Positions 1 to 7,760 of a stretch of DNA of 37,366 nt are shown piece by piece. The translations under genes and the position numbers were made by a program. The stretch comes from Ignavibacteriota bacterium (lineage in GTDB: Bacteria; Bacteroidota; Ignavibacteria; UBA10030; UBA6906): assembly GCA_016218065.1 (NCBI GenBank), contig JACRFA010000044.1, positions 1 to 37,366 of the forward strand, given 5' to 3'. The notes under the pieces are model-generated. The model worked only from the letters and a program-made list of their open reading frames with translations, made no database searches and was not told the origin of the DNA. Numbering within the stretch: the first letter of the stretch is position 1; every line of letters begins with the position of its first letter.

Positions 1-117
1 ACGTTTCTCCTTTGATTGTGTGAGTTGAATGAGATTTGATTGAGATTGCAAAAGAGGTGAGACGGCAGCAAGTGCGCTAGAGGCTGCAAGAGATTTGATG
101 AACTTTCGTCGTTTCAT
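1..117 (-). CDS. Tat-exported protein, 5' end only (partial)
   Basis: The reading frame starts at ATG 117 and runs off the left edge, so only 39 residues are visible. They begin MKRRKFIKSLAASSALAAV, a textbook twin-arginine signal: RRKFIK, then an alanine-rich hydrophobic stretch. The product is therefore probably exported folded through the Tat system, often with a bound cofactor; the mature domain is outside the window and its function cannot be named. No strong ribosome binding site precedes the ATG. It lies downstream of the small protein gene at 346-552 on the same strand, separated by about 230 bases in which I see no convincing gene. Confidence 0.65.
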   Translation of the reverse strand, partial: MKRRKFIKSLAASSALAAVSPLLQSQSNLIQLTQSKEKR

Positions 118-182
118 TTGGGGGATAAATGCCTGTGACGATTGTTTCTATGTTTGAGAACGATACGTTTTCAAATATGCGT

Positions 183-198
183 TGACTGGCGCCAGTCA
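183..198. repeat. 16-bp perfect palindrome
   Basis: TGACTGGCGCCAGTCA reads the same on both strands. It sits in the non-coding stretch 66 bases upstream of the Tat-signal gene that starts at 117. It could be an operator or chance; no binding protein can be assigned. Confidence 0.4.
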
Positions 199-345
199 TT
201 GATTGACCTGATCGACTGCGCGGCCAAAGACCCGAGAACCACATCAATTGCATCAACACCAAGACCTTCAAGAATGTTCTTCCCCTTTGGGGGAATGACA
301 TCAACCCAGTTTTTCAACAACCTGATAGACTCAAAACGATTGTTT

Positions 346-552
346 CTATTTCTTTCTAGCTTCCTCGATTTCCTTGAAGATGGTCTCAGCATCAAGCATG
401 TCAACCCATGTGTGTCTTTCTTTGGAGTAGTCTCCAAATCCACGGTCGAATTGTTGGAGAAAGCGCACCATACCAATGGGACCCAGTGCCTTTGATAGCG
501 CTTCTATTCCCAGTCTTCGGATTTCGCTGGGGGTCATTGTTCGCGTATCCAT
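346..552 (-). CDS. small conserved hypothetical protein (68 aa), possible antitoxin-like
   Basis: A 68-residue protein with the core SEIRRLGIEALSKALGP, then GMVRFLQQF and GDYSKERHTW. From memory this resembles a widespread family of short uncharacterised proteins (about 65-75 residues, with a conserved RFLQQF...GDYxKxRxxW pattern) seen in cyanobacteria and Ignavibacteria; I know of no proven function. ATG 552 is preceded by GAGG at a spacing of about 8. It is the last same-strand gene after the A-type Fe-S carrier, 67 bases downstream, so it may be co-transcribed or be a separate cassette. An antitoxin role is only a guess from size, and no toxin partner is recognisable in the 228 bases after it. 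Confidence 0.65.
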   Translation of the reverse strand: MDTRTMTPSEIRRLGIEALSKALGPIGMVRFLQQFDRGFGDYSKERHTWVDMLDAETIFKEIEEARKK

Positions 553-559
553 CGTTATG

Positions 560-615
560 AAACCTCAGCTAGCCAACTAAGTGGGTTTTCTATGTCATGA
601 GTTAGACTGAGGTTT
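560..615 (-). promoter_or_regulatory. long-loop inverted repeat covering the RBS of the 68-aa gene
   Basis: AAACCTCAG (560-568) and CTGAGGTTT (607-615) are exact 9-bp inverse complements separated by 38 bases. On the minus strand the downstream arm contains the GAGG Shine-Dalgarno of the gene starting at 552, and the upstream arm starts 4 bases after the stop codon of the Fe-S carrier gene. Folding would mask the ribosome site. The loop is long, so this is tentative. Confidence 0.35.
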
Positions 616-619
616 TTGC

Positions 620-994
620 TCATACTCCGAATGACTGTCCACATCCGCACGTCTTCGCCGCCTGCGGATTGTTGAACACGAATCCCTTCCCGTTCAGTCC
701 ATCACTAAAATCAAGCACTGTACCTGATAAGAAGAACAAACTTTTTGGGTCGACAAACATACGTATGCCGTGCTGGTCCATGAGCTTATCGTTCTCTTTG
801 GGCTTCTCGTCGAACGCAAGAACGTACGTCATTCCCGAGCAACCTCCGCCCTTCACACCCAGTCGCAATCCATGGTCTTCAGGAATGTTGTTCTCCGCTT
901 TTAGCTTCCGGATTTGGTTCGCGGCTTTTTCTGTCAGCGTGATTTCTTCGTCCAGCTGCAGTTTTTCAGGCATGTGTGTTACTGTTGTTTCCAT
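620..994 (-). CDS. sufA: A-type iron-sulfur cluster carrier (HesB/IscA/SufA family)
   Basis: A 124-residue A-type carrier. These proteins receive an Fe-S cluster from the SufBCD scaffold and pass it to client enzymes in the cytoplasm. The three diagnostic cysteines are present: Cys52 in GGGCSGM, and Cys116 and Cys118 in the C-terminal CGCGQSFG motif. The middle contains FVDPKSLFFLSGTVLDF, typical of the family. An N-terminal extension of about 15 residues precedes the fold. ATG 994 has a clear AGGAGAG site just upstream. It is near the distal end of the suf operon, 225 bases downstream of sufT across a repeat-rich spacer. Paralogue naming (sufA, iscA or erpA) cannot be settled by sequence alone; sufA is chosen from location. 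Confidence 0.92.
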   Translation of the reverse strand: METTVTHMPEKLQLDEEITLTEKAANQIRKLKAENNIPEDHGLRLGVKGGGCSGMTYVLAFDEKPKENDKLMDQHGIRMFVDPKSLFFLSGTVLDFSDGLNGKGFVFNNPQAAKTCGCGQSFGV

Positions 995-1096
995 TATCTC
1001 TCCTCTTGTTCTATTTCACCCTGAGCGACTTTCAGCGAAGGGCATTTTAATTTCTTCTCTCGCAAGAGTGCCTGATGTTGTCCGACACCCAACAAC

Positions 1097-1139
1097 CCAA
1101 CACTCCAACACTCCAACACTCCAACACTCCAACACTCCA
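1097..1139. repeat. tandem 8-mer, about 5.4 copies of CCAACACT
   Basis: Five exact head-to-tail copies of CCAACACT run from 1097 to 1136, followed by a partial copy and then degenerate CATCAATCCACC-like sequence. It lies in the 225-base spacer between sufT and the A-type carrier, with no gene visible. Such arrays are slippage-prone. Confidence 0.9.
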
Positions 1140-1219
1140 TCAATCCACCGATCCATCAAGCCTCACCAAATTCTGAAACGTCCGATGCCCTTCGCCTGAA
1201 AACGGCTCAGGGTTTCATG

Positions 1220-1597
1220 TCATAACATCCCAAGCTCAAGGCGCGCTGCTTCAGTCATCATGTTGGGCGTCCATTGCGGATCCCACACGATTTTCACAAC
1301 AGCCTGTGTAACATTGGGAATATTTTTCACCTTTGCTTCGACTTCGCGTGGCAACGATTGCGCCGCCGGACAATGGGGCGAAGTCAGGGTCATAACAACG
1401 AGTACGCCGCCATCTGCCGCGACTTTCACATCGTAGATCAGTCCCATCTCGTAGATGTTCACCGGAATTTCCGGATCGTAGCAGCTCTTCAGCGCTTCGA
1501 TAGCATTGTTATGAATGATGCTTTGCTCGATCGTACTGAGCTGACGAGACGGCGCGCCGCTCTGTTCTGCATCCTGTCTTTGTTCTTCTTGATTCAT
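1220..1597 (-). CDS. sufT: SufT-like Fe-S maturation protein (MIP18/DUF59 family)
   Basis: About 125 residues of the MIP18 (DUF59) family. In SUF operons such proteins act as auxiliary Fe-S maturation factors. The family block CYDPEIPVNIYEMGLIYDV is complete, followed by LTSPHCPAAQSLP with the conserved cysteine, and VVKIVWDPQWTP. A polar N-terminal tail of about 25 residues precedes the domain. Two in-frame ATGs lie at 1603 and 1597. GAGG is only 3 bases from the first but 9 from the second, so I chose 1597. It follows sufU in the operon after a 225-base spacer and precedes the A-type carrier. Confidence 0.88.
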   Translation of the reverse strand: MNQEEQRQDAEQSGAPSRQLSTIEQSIIHNNAIEALKSCYDPEIPVNIYEMGLIYDVKVAADGGVLVVMTLTSPHCPAAQSLPREVEAKVKNIPNVTQAVVKIVWDPQWTPNMMTEAARLELGML

Positions 1598-1828
1598 TTC
1601 CATTCACCTCACCGAGTCGGGTCATCGAACCATCAGCAGGCTGTTCCTCACCCCGCCAAAGAGCGTCGGGGTTCTGAATGAAATTGTCCTCAATTTTTCA
1701 ACAGCCTGTTAGGTTATTACTTAACGGCTCAACGGCTCAATCCACAAATCCAATTATCCATCACTCCATTATTGTACTCTCAAGACAGACCATAACCCCT
1801 CGCCTTTATGGCAGCTCAAGGTTTTGGT

Positions 1829-2281
1829 TCACTCCGTCGATATCGCCGCGCCTTCGTCGTGCAATGCCGCATGGAGTGTATGCCATGCGAGGCTCGCACA
1901 TTTCACGCGAGCCGGAAACTCACTCACTCCTGCAAATGCAGCCAGCCTCCCAAGTCGATCCATGTTCTGCTCCGCATTGAGTTCACCCTTCACCAGCTTA
2001 TGAAAATCCTCGAAGTACGATTCAGCTTCTGCTTTCGTCTTCCCTTTCAGCATTGAAGTCATCACCGACGCTGAAGATTTCGAAATCGCACAACCCGATC
2101 CCTCAAAACTCACATCTCTGATAATGTCGCCATCAAGCTTCAAGAAGATTGTATAATGATCGCCGCACAGCGGGTTGTAACCCTCGACATGTCTCGTCGC
2201 GTCATCCATCTTTCGAAAATTCCGCGGATTCTTATTGTGATCGAGAATGACTTCCTGATACAGTTCTTTGAGTACCGACAT
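1829..2281 (-). CDS. sufU: SufU Fe-S assembly / sulfurtransferase protein
   Basis: A 150-residue SufU. In Gram-positive-type SUF systems SufU is a zinc protein that accepts persulfide sulfur from SufS. The ligand set is visible: Cys39 and Asp41 in NPLCGD, Cys64 in GSGCAISKSSASVM, and Cys128 in VKCASLAW. The 20-odd residue insertion between the first ligands and GSGC fits SufU rather than IscU. ATG 2281 overlaps the TGA of sufS by one base (TGATG), giving translational coupling with its partner enzyme. A longer in-frame extension upstream lies wholly inside sufS and was not used. No sufE is present, consistent with SufU being the partner. Confidence 0.93.
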   Translation of the reverse strand: MSVLKELYQEVILDHNKNPRNFRKMDDATRHVEGYNPLCGDHYTIFLKLDGDIIRDVSFEGSGCAISKSSASVMTSMLKGKTKAEAESYFEDFHKLVKGELNAEQNMDRLGRLAAFAGVSEFPARVKCASLAWHTLHAALHDEGAAISTE

Positions 2282-3540
2282 CAGCCAAGCACCTCTTTTA
2301 CTTTGTAAATTCCCTTCACCAACACATCCACCTCTTCTTTCGTGTTGTAGAATGCGAACGATGCCCGGGCAGTCGCAGGAATTCCAAATCGTTTCATCAC
2401 CGGCTGCGCACAATGGTGTCCCGTCCGAATGGCAATACCTTCATAGTCGAGGATCGTGCCGATGTCATGCGGATGAATTCCGTCGAGAACAAACGAGATG
2501 ACGCTGGCTTTCTCCTTCGCAGCGCCGATGATCGTGAGTCCGGGAATTTCCTTGAGCCTTACCGTTGCGTACGCCAGCAACTCGCGCTCGTATGCGGCCA
2601 CAGCATTCAGATCCATTCCATTCATGTAATCGATTGCCGCGCCGAGTCCGATGCCGCCTTCGATATTCGGCGTGCCCGCCTCGAACCTATACGGCAGATC
2701 GTTGTAGATTGTCTTCTCGAACGTCACCGATTTGATCATGTCGCCGCCGCCCTGGTATGGAGGCATTTTCTCCAGAAGTTCTCGCTTTCCGAAGAGAACA
2801 CCGACGCCGGTCGGACCAAACATCTTGTGCGAAGAGAAAGCGTAGAAGTCGCAGTCCAAGTCCTGCATGTCAACCTTGATATGCGGCACGGCTTGCGCGC
2901 CATCGACAAGCACGGGAATTCCGCGTCGATGCGCCGACGCAATCATCTGCTTCACCGGGTTAATCGTGCCGAGCGCGTTGGAGATGTGCGTGACAGCGAC
3001 GATCTTCGTTTTGTCGCTCAGAAGACGCTCGTACTCATCGAGCAGAAGCTCGCCCGCATCGTTCATTGGAATGACGCGAAGCTGCGCGTTCTTCTCCTCG
3101 CAGAGCAGTTGCCACGGAACGATGTTGGAGTGATGTTCCATCGCAGAGATCACCACCTCATCACCTGCGGTCACATGCATGCGCCCGTACGTTGCGGCGA
3201 CCAGGTTGATCGCTTCCGTCGTTCCCCGCACATAGATCACTTCCTGCATCGACCGTGCGTTGATGAAGTTCTGCACTTTGATGCGCGCCTCTTCGTATGC
3301 CTCAGTCGCCTTTGTGCTCAAGTAATGGACGCCACGATGGATGTTGGAGTTCTCCTCGTGGTAGTAGCGCATGATGGCATCGATCACGATTTGCGGCTTC
3401 TGACTTGTTGCCGCATTATCGAGATACACCAACGGCTTTCCATTCACCTGACGACGCAGTAACGGGAAATGGAACCGACAACTCTCGACAGTCACCGGAG
3501 CCTTGGCAGCATCGGCAAGATATGTTGCGGTAATTTCCAT
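2281..3540 (-). CDS. sufS: cysteine desulfurase SufS (class II)
   Basis: A 419-residue PLP enzyme that converts cysteine to alanine and loads persulfide sulfur for SufU/SufBCD. Seen in order: YLDNAATSQKP, the EHHSNIVPWQ block, the DGAQAVPH region, the PLP lysine in FSSHKMFGPTGVG, and the catalytic Cys377 in RTGHHCAQP, which is the class II (SufS/CsdA) form. The length matches the family (about 405-420). ATG 3540 begins one base after the sufD stop (TAAGATG); the in-frame sequence further upstream lies in sufD and is not likely used. It is the second desulfurase of this operon; the other is IscS at 8561-9736. Confidence 0.95.
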   Translation of the reverse strand: MEITATYLADAAKAPVTVESCRFHFPLLRRQVNGKPLVYLDNAATSQKPQIVIDAIMRYYHEENSNIHRGVHYLSTKATEAYEEARIKVQNFINARSMQEVIYVRGTTEAINLVAATYGRMHVTAGDEVVISAMEHHSNIVPWQLLCEEKNAQLRVIPMNDAGELLLDEYERLLSDKTKIVAVTHISNALGTINPVKQMIASAHRRGIPVLVDGAQAVPHIKVDMQDLDCDFYAFSSHKMFGPTGVGVLFGKRELLEKMPPYQGGGDMIKSVTFEKTIYNDLPYRFEAGTPNIEGGIGLGAAIDYMNGMDLNAVAAYERELLAYATVRLKEIPGLTIIGAAKEKASVISFVLDGIHPHDIGTILDYEGIAIRTGHHCAQPVMKRFGIPATARASFAFYNTKEEVDVLVKGIYKVKEVLG

Positions 3541-3541
3541 C

Positions 3542-4882
3542 TTACTTTTCCAGTTGGCGGCCTTCTTGCAGCCGCTCATGAATCATTGCCTCAAGTCGAT
3601 TACGCAATGCATCGACGTGGACGCGGTTAATGACATCGATGGCGAATGCAAACGTCAGAATGTCTCTCGCCTGCTCAAACCCGACGCCTCGCGAGCGAAG
3701 GTAAAACATCTGCTCGTCGTCAAGATACCCCACGGTTGCGCCGTGCGTACACTTCACATCATCGGCAAAAATCTCAAGCTGTGGTTTCGTGTCAATCGTC
3801 GCTTCATCCGAAAGCAGCAGAGTCTTATTCGTCTGCTTTGCATCCGTTTTCTGTGCATCCTTGCGGACGAAGATCTTTCCGTTGAACACCCCTCTGGACT
3901 TCCCATCGAGTACGGCCTTGTAAATTTCGTGGCTTGCGCAATGGGGCTTTGCGTGATCGATCGTTGTGTGATTGTCGATATGCTGCGTCCCCGTGCCGAG
4001 CGAGAGGCCATTCAATGTCGTTTCGATACCTTCTCCCGCCAGGACGGAAGTGATGCCGTTTCTAGCAATCGATCCGCCCAGATTGATCGCGTTGGAAACC
4101 ACATTGCTGTTCGTGCTCTGCTGAAAATGGACTGTACTGATATGAAACGCGTCGCGGTGCTCATCCTGTAAGCGATCGTGCTCGACACGAGCATTCTCGC
4201 CCACAACAAACTCTGTTACTGTATTTGAAAGATACGGTGTTGCTGTAAGCCCAACGTAGGTCTCGATGATCGACACTTTGCTGTTCTTTCCTGCAATAAT
4301 CAGATTGCGCGGAGCGGCCATAACACTCTTGTTTCCTGCCGCGATGAACAGAAAGTGAATCGGCGCTTCGATCTGCGCATTGTCAGCCACAAAGACATAC
4401 GCGCCGTCGAGAACAAACGCCGTATTCATCGCGGTGAATGCATTCTCATCATGCCGGACGTACTTGCCCAGGTGCCTGCTCACCGATTCGAACTCCGTGC
4501 GAAAGGCCGTTGCAAGATTCGTGACTCTCACTTTTCCATCCGCGATCGACGCTGACGAAAGCTCCGACGAAAAATGTCCGTTGATGAACACCATCTGCAC
4601 AGCCTCCGGATCGCTGAGGAGGGACTTTGCTGCGTCAGCCCTGGTGACTCCTTCGTGGGAATAGTGCAGCACCGGAACGAACGACTTTGCAGCAATCGGA
4701 GCGACGTTTGTGAATCGCCACTCTTCCTCCTTCGTCGTCGGGAAGCCCTTCTCCTCCAGGGCCGTGAGGGCTCGTCTGCGCAGCGTGTGAAGCTGCGAGG
4801 CGGCTTCGCCGTTCAGGCTTTGCTCCAGCCTGTCGAAGCTTGATTTGTAGGATGCAAGAACATGTAATTCGTTGTCAGACAT
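3542..4882 (-). CDS. sufD: Fe-S scaffold subunit SufD
   Basis: About 446 residues of the SufBD family. SufD pairs with SufB and the ATPase SufC to form the SufBC2D scaffold and is linked to iron acquisition. The N-terminal helical part contains KEEEWRFTNV; the C-terminal beta-helix contains NHTTIDHAKPHCASHEIYKAVLDGKSRGVFNGKIFV broken over positions near residues 320-360, and then KTLLLSDEATIDTKPQLEIFADDVKCTHGATVG. These are standard SufD signatures. Start choice: ATG 4882 has AGGAG five bases upstream, better than a GTG two codons earlier at 4888. The gene starts 8 bases after the sufC stop. Confidence 0.95.
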   Translation of the reverse strand: MSDNELHVLASYKSSFDRLEQSLNGEAASQLHTLRRRALTALEEKGFPTTKEEEWRFTNVAPIAAKSFVPVLHYSHEGVTRADAAKSLLSDPEAVQMVFINGHFSSELSSASIADGKVRVTNLATAFRTEFESVSRHLGKYVRHDENAFTAMNTAFVLDGAYVFVADNAQIEAPIHFLFIAAGNKSVMAAPRNLIIAGKNSKVSIIETYVGLTATPYLSNTVTEFVVGENARVEHDRLQDEHRDAFHISTVHFQQSTNSNVVSNAINLGGSIARNGITSVLAGEGIETTLNGLSLGTGTQHIDNHTTIDHAKPHCASHEIYKAVLDGKSRGVFNGKIFVRKDAQKTDAKQTNKTLLLSDEATIDTKPQLEIFADDVKCTHGATVGYLDDEQMFYLRSRGVGFEQARDILTFAFAIDVINRVHVDALRNRLEAMIHERLQEGRQLEK

Positions 4883-4890
4883 TCGCACTC

Positions 4891-5649
4891 CTATGCACCA
4901 ACTTCAAGTTCTTCGCGAACCCAATCGTACCCGCGTTCTTCTAACAGCAGAGCGAGATCTTTGCCGCCGCTCTTCACAATCTTTCCATCGACGAGAACGT
5001 GAACATAGTCCGGCACGATATAGTTGAGCAATCGCTGATAGTGGGTCACGACAACTGTTGCGTTGTCTTTTGAACGAAGTTTGTTCACCCCGTCGGCAAC
5101 GATGCGCAGTGCGTCGATGTCGAGACCCGAATCCGTTTCGTCGAGAATTGCAAGCTTCGGTTCGAGCACCGCCATTTGAAAAATTTCGTTCCGTTTCTTC
5201 TCGCCGCCGCTGAACCCTTCGTTCACCGATCGGTTGAGCAGATCGCCCGGCATATCGACCAACTTGATTTTATCCTTCACAAGACTGAGGAACTCCATCG
5301 CGTCGAGCGGCTCAAGTCCGTTGTGCGTTCTGATTGCATTGAGTGCAGCTTTGAGAAAATACGTATTCGACACGCCGGGAATTTCCACCGGATACTGGAA
5401 CGCAAGAAAGAGACCTTCCCGCGCCCGCGTCTCCGGATCCATTTCGAGCAGATCTTTCCCATTGTAGCGCACCTGACCTTCGGTAACTTCATACGCTTCT
5501 CGACCCGCGAGCACTCCTGCAAGCGTACTCTTGCCCGATCCGTTCGGCCCCATAATGGCGTGCACTTCGCCTGCCTTCACGTTGAGATCCACGCCGTGCA
5601 GGATTTCGTTGCCGGTGACTGAAGCATGAAGGTTTCTTATTTCAAGCAT
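4891..5649 (-). CDS. sufC: SUF ATPase SufC
   Basis: A 252-residue ABC-type ATPase that drives conformational change in SufBC2D; it is cytosolic, not a transporter. Walker A is GPNGSGKST, the signature is FSGGEKKR, Walker B is [12 protein letters not shown], and the switch histidine is in VVTHYQRLL. The ETDSGLD form of Walker B and the Q-loop [13 protein letters not shown] are characteristic of SufC. It is separated from sufB by the VapB/VapC pair rather than following it directly, which is unusual because sufB and sufC are normally adjacent. Confidence 0.96.
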   Translation of the reverse strand: MLEIRNLHASVTGNEILHGVDLNVKAGEVHAIMGPNGSGKSTLAGVLAGREAYEVTEGQVRYNGKDLLEMDPETRAREGLFLAFQYPVEIPGVSNTYFLKAALNAIRTHNGLEPLDAMEFLSLVKDKIKLVDMPGDLLNRSVNEGFSGGEKKRNEIFQMAVLEPKLAILDETDSGLDIDALRIVADGVNKLRSKDNATVVVTHYQRLLNYIVPDYVHVLVDGKIVKSGGKDLALLLEERGYDWVREELEVGA

Positions 5650-5677
5650 TCTATTTTCCTCTGAGTTTGACTTGTTC

Positions 5678-6061
5678 TTACCAAATTCTTTTAACGCCGT
5701 ACTTTTCGAAAACTGATTCGTTGCTGACGATCGCTAGATCGTCAACCAAAGCCTGCGCTATGATCATTCTGTCGAAAGGATCGCGATGGTAAAAAGGGAG
5801 GCTCCCGACAACTCTTATGTGCTCGAAGAGAATCGCTCGCACATCCATTCCATTTTCGATCACTCTCTGATGAACTTCTACAAATGGTTTCTCCAACCTA
5901 AGTTTCCCTATACTGAGCTTGATCGCCATTTCCCAGAAACTTGCCATGCTAATATCGATATGACTACTTCCGTCCTCAATTGTGCTTCTCGCAACCTCAC
6001 TGAGTTGTTCATCGTTTCTGAAAAACCACAAAAGAGTGTGGGTATCAAGGATGAGATTCAC
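5678..6061 (-). CDS. vapC: PIN-domain toxin, VapC family
   Basis: A 127-residue PIN-domain ribonuclease. VapC toxins cleave tRNA or rRNA with metal ions bound by conserved acids. The first acidic residue is in [12 protein letters not shown], the conserved Ser-Glu step in [11 protein letters not shown], and the third and fourth acids in [13 protein letters not shown] and the C-terminal segment. The start is GTG 6061, which overlaps the antitoxin stop as GTGA, a coupled arrangement typical of type II toxin-antitoxin pairs. It is embedded between sufB and sufC on the same strand, 28 bases upstream of sufC. The open frame is intact and all core motifs are there, so it is likely active. Confidence 0.92.
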   Translation of the reverse strand: MNLILDTHTLLWFFRNDEQLSEVARSTIEDGSSHIDISMASFWEMAIKLSIGKLRLEKPFVEVHQRVIENGMDVRAILFEHIRVVGSLPFYHRDPFDRMIIAQALVDDLAIVSNESVFEKYGVKRIW

Positions 6062-6264
6062 TCCATAGACTCCCTGAAGTCTTCCAGGGGCGCGCTAAAG
6101 TCAGGCGCAATATATGCGATGAGATCTTTGCCGCAACCCGCCTTGGGACGTTGCATTCTCTTGTTCAACGACTTCTTCACTAGAGAATCTACGAACTCAA
6201 CAACCTCGCGTTTCATTTCATCAGGAAGAGAGTTCACTTTCTCGATTAGCGTTGTGCCTTCCAT
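6058..6264 (-). CDS. vapB: VapB-type antitoxin (DUF2281 family)
   Basis: A 68-residue protein matching the short DUF2281 antitoxins: an N-terminal LIEKVNSLPDEMKREVVEFVDSL helix region (residues 6-28) and a C-terminal APLEDFRESM tail that would bind the PIN toxin. In known pairs it neutralises VapC and can repress its own promoter. ATG 6264 is preceded by AAGGAGC. It starts 30 bases after the sufB stop and overlaps vapC by four bases. With the partner it forms a complete cassette inside the suf operon. Confidence 0.88.
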   Translation of the reverse strand: MEGTTLIEKVNSLPDEMKREVVEFVDSLVKKSLNKRMQRPKAGCGKDLIAYIAPDFSAPLEDFRESME

Positions 6265-6294
6265 CTGATTGCTCCTTGTTTGTCGCCCTTATGA

Positions 6295-7737
6295 TTATCC
6301 CACGCTTCCTTCCAGACTCACGCCCAGAAGTTTTTGCGCTTCGACTGCAAACTCCATCGGCAACTCGCGGAACACTTCCTTGCAGAAACCGTTCACAATC
6401 AGGTTCACTGCGTCTTCTTTCGAGATGCCGCGTTGCTGACAATAGAAGATTTGATCCTCGCCGATTTTCGACGTAGTCGCTTCGTGTTCAACCTTCGACG
6501 ACGTGTTCTTCACTTCCATGTACGGAAAAGTGTGCGCTCCGCATTTGTCGCCGAGCAACAGCGAGTCGCATTGTGAGAAGTTGCGTGCGCCTGTCGCTCC
6601 CTTCGCCACCTTCACCAAACCGCGATATGAGTTCTGCCCAAATCCGGCTGAGATTCCCTTCGAGACAATCGTGCTCTTCGTGTTCTTGCCGATGTGGATC
6701 ATCTTCGTTCCCGTATCCGCCTGCTGGAAATTGTTCGTCACTGCTACCGAGTAGAACTCGCCAACAGAATTATCGCCCTGCAAAATGCAGCTCGGATATT
6801 TCCATGTAATCGATGAACCGGTCTCGACTTGAGTCCACGACAGCTTTGCATTCTTCCCGGCTTTGCCTCGCTTCGTCACGAAGTTGTAGATGCCGCCCTT
6901 TCCCTCCTTGTCGCCCGGGTACCAGTTCTGTACAGTCGAATACTTGATCTGTGCATTGTCAAGAGCCACAAGCTCGACAACAGCCGCATGCAGCTGATTC
7001 GTGTCGCGCATTGGCGCCGTGCAGCCCTCAAGGTAGCTCACGTACGCACCTTCATCGGCAACGATCAGCGTTCGCTCAAATTGTCCGGTATCAGCCGCGT
7101 TGATACGGAAGTACGTCGACAACTCCATCGGACATCGAACGCCCTTCGGAATGTAACAGAACGATCCGTCGCTGAACACCGCCGAGTTGAGCGACGCGAA
7201 GAAGTTGTCCGTGTACGGCACGACCGAGCCAAGATATTTCTTGACGAGATCGGGGTGGTTGTGCACTGCCTCCGTAAACGAACCGAAGATAATCCCCAGC
7301 TCTGACAATTTTTCCTTGAACGTTGTCGCAACGGAAACACTATCGAACACCGCATCCACTGCAACGCCGCTCAGCAGCTTCTGCTCTACGAGCGAGATGC
7401 CGAGCTTCTGGTACGTCTTCAATAATTCCGGATCGACTTCGTCAAAGCTCTTGACCGTCTTCTTCTGTTTCGGCGCAGCATAGTAGCGATACATCTGGTA
7501 GTCAATCGGCGGATAATGAACATTATGCCATGTCGGCTCTTCCATCGTGAGCCAATGCCGATACGCCTTCAGCCGCCACTCGAGCATCCATTGCGGCTCG
7601 TTCTTCTTCTCGGAGATGAGACGGATGATGTCTTCGCTCAATCCACGCGGCGCGACATCCATCTCAATGTCCGTTACGAAGCCGTACTTGTATTCCTGCT
7701 TCGCTAGCTGTTCTATTTCCTGATTTTCAGTTGCCAT
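6295..7737 (-). CDS. sufB: Fe-S scaffold subunit SufB
   Basis: A 480-residue SufB, the subunit of SufBC2D on which the cluster is assembled. Seen: the N-terminal [27 protein letters not shown] region, [63 protein letters not shown], the C-terminal cysteine region [19 protein letters not shown], and [22 protein letters not shown] with the conserved glutamate and histidine. Length is standard. The site GAGGGAAG lies just before ATG 7737. It follows the uncharacterised 249-residue protein by 23 bases and is followed by the toxin-antitoxin pair instead of sufC. Confidence 0.97.
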   Translation of the reverse strand: MATENQEIEQLAKQEYKYGFVTDIEMDVAPRGLSEDIIRLISEKKNEPQWMLEWRLKAYRHWLTMEEPTWHNVHYPPIDYQMYRYYAAPKQKKTVKSFDEVDPELLKTYQKLGISLVEQKLLSGVAVDAVFDSVSVATTFKEKLSELGIIFGSFTEAVHNHPDLVKKYLGSVVPYTDNFFASLNSAVFSDGSFCYIPKGVRCPMELSTYFRINAADTGQFERTLIVADEGAYVSYLEGCTAPMRDTNQLHAAVVELVALDNAQIKYSTVQNWYPGDKEGKGGIYNFVTKRGKAGKNAKLSWTQVETGSSITWKYPSCILQGDNSVGEFYSVAVTNNFQQADTGTKMIHIGKNTKSTIVSKGISAGFGQNSYRGLVKVAKGATGARNFSQCDSLLLGDKCGAHTFPYMEVKNTSSKVEHEATTSKIGEDQIFYCQQRGISKEDAVNLIVNGFCKEVFRELPMEFAVEAQKLLGVSLEGSVG

Positions 7738-7760
7738 ACACTTCCCTCATCAATTCAAAG

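Noticed and set aside
171-476. A 101-residue minus-strand frame and a neighbouring 75-residue frame (77-304)
   Set aside because: The first overlaps the better-supported 68-residue gene in another frame and its extra part is short. Neither has a good start or a recognisable pattern. A 49-residue frame from a TTG near 324 remains possible but unsupported.
2282-2413. N-terminal extension of SufU inside sufS
   Set aside because: SufU proteins begin at the MSVLKELYQE position, which is coupled to the sufS stop.
2413-3462. 349-residue plus-strand frame opposite sufS
   Set aside because: It is the antisense of a clear coding gene, is rich in Arg, His and Asp as expected for such shadows, and has no family pattern.
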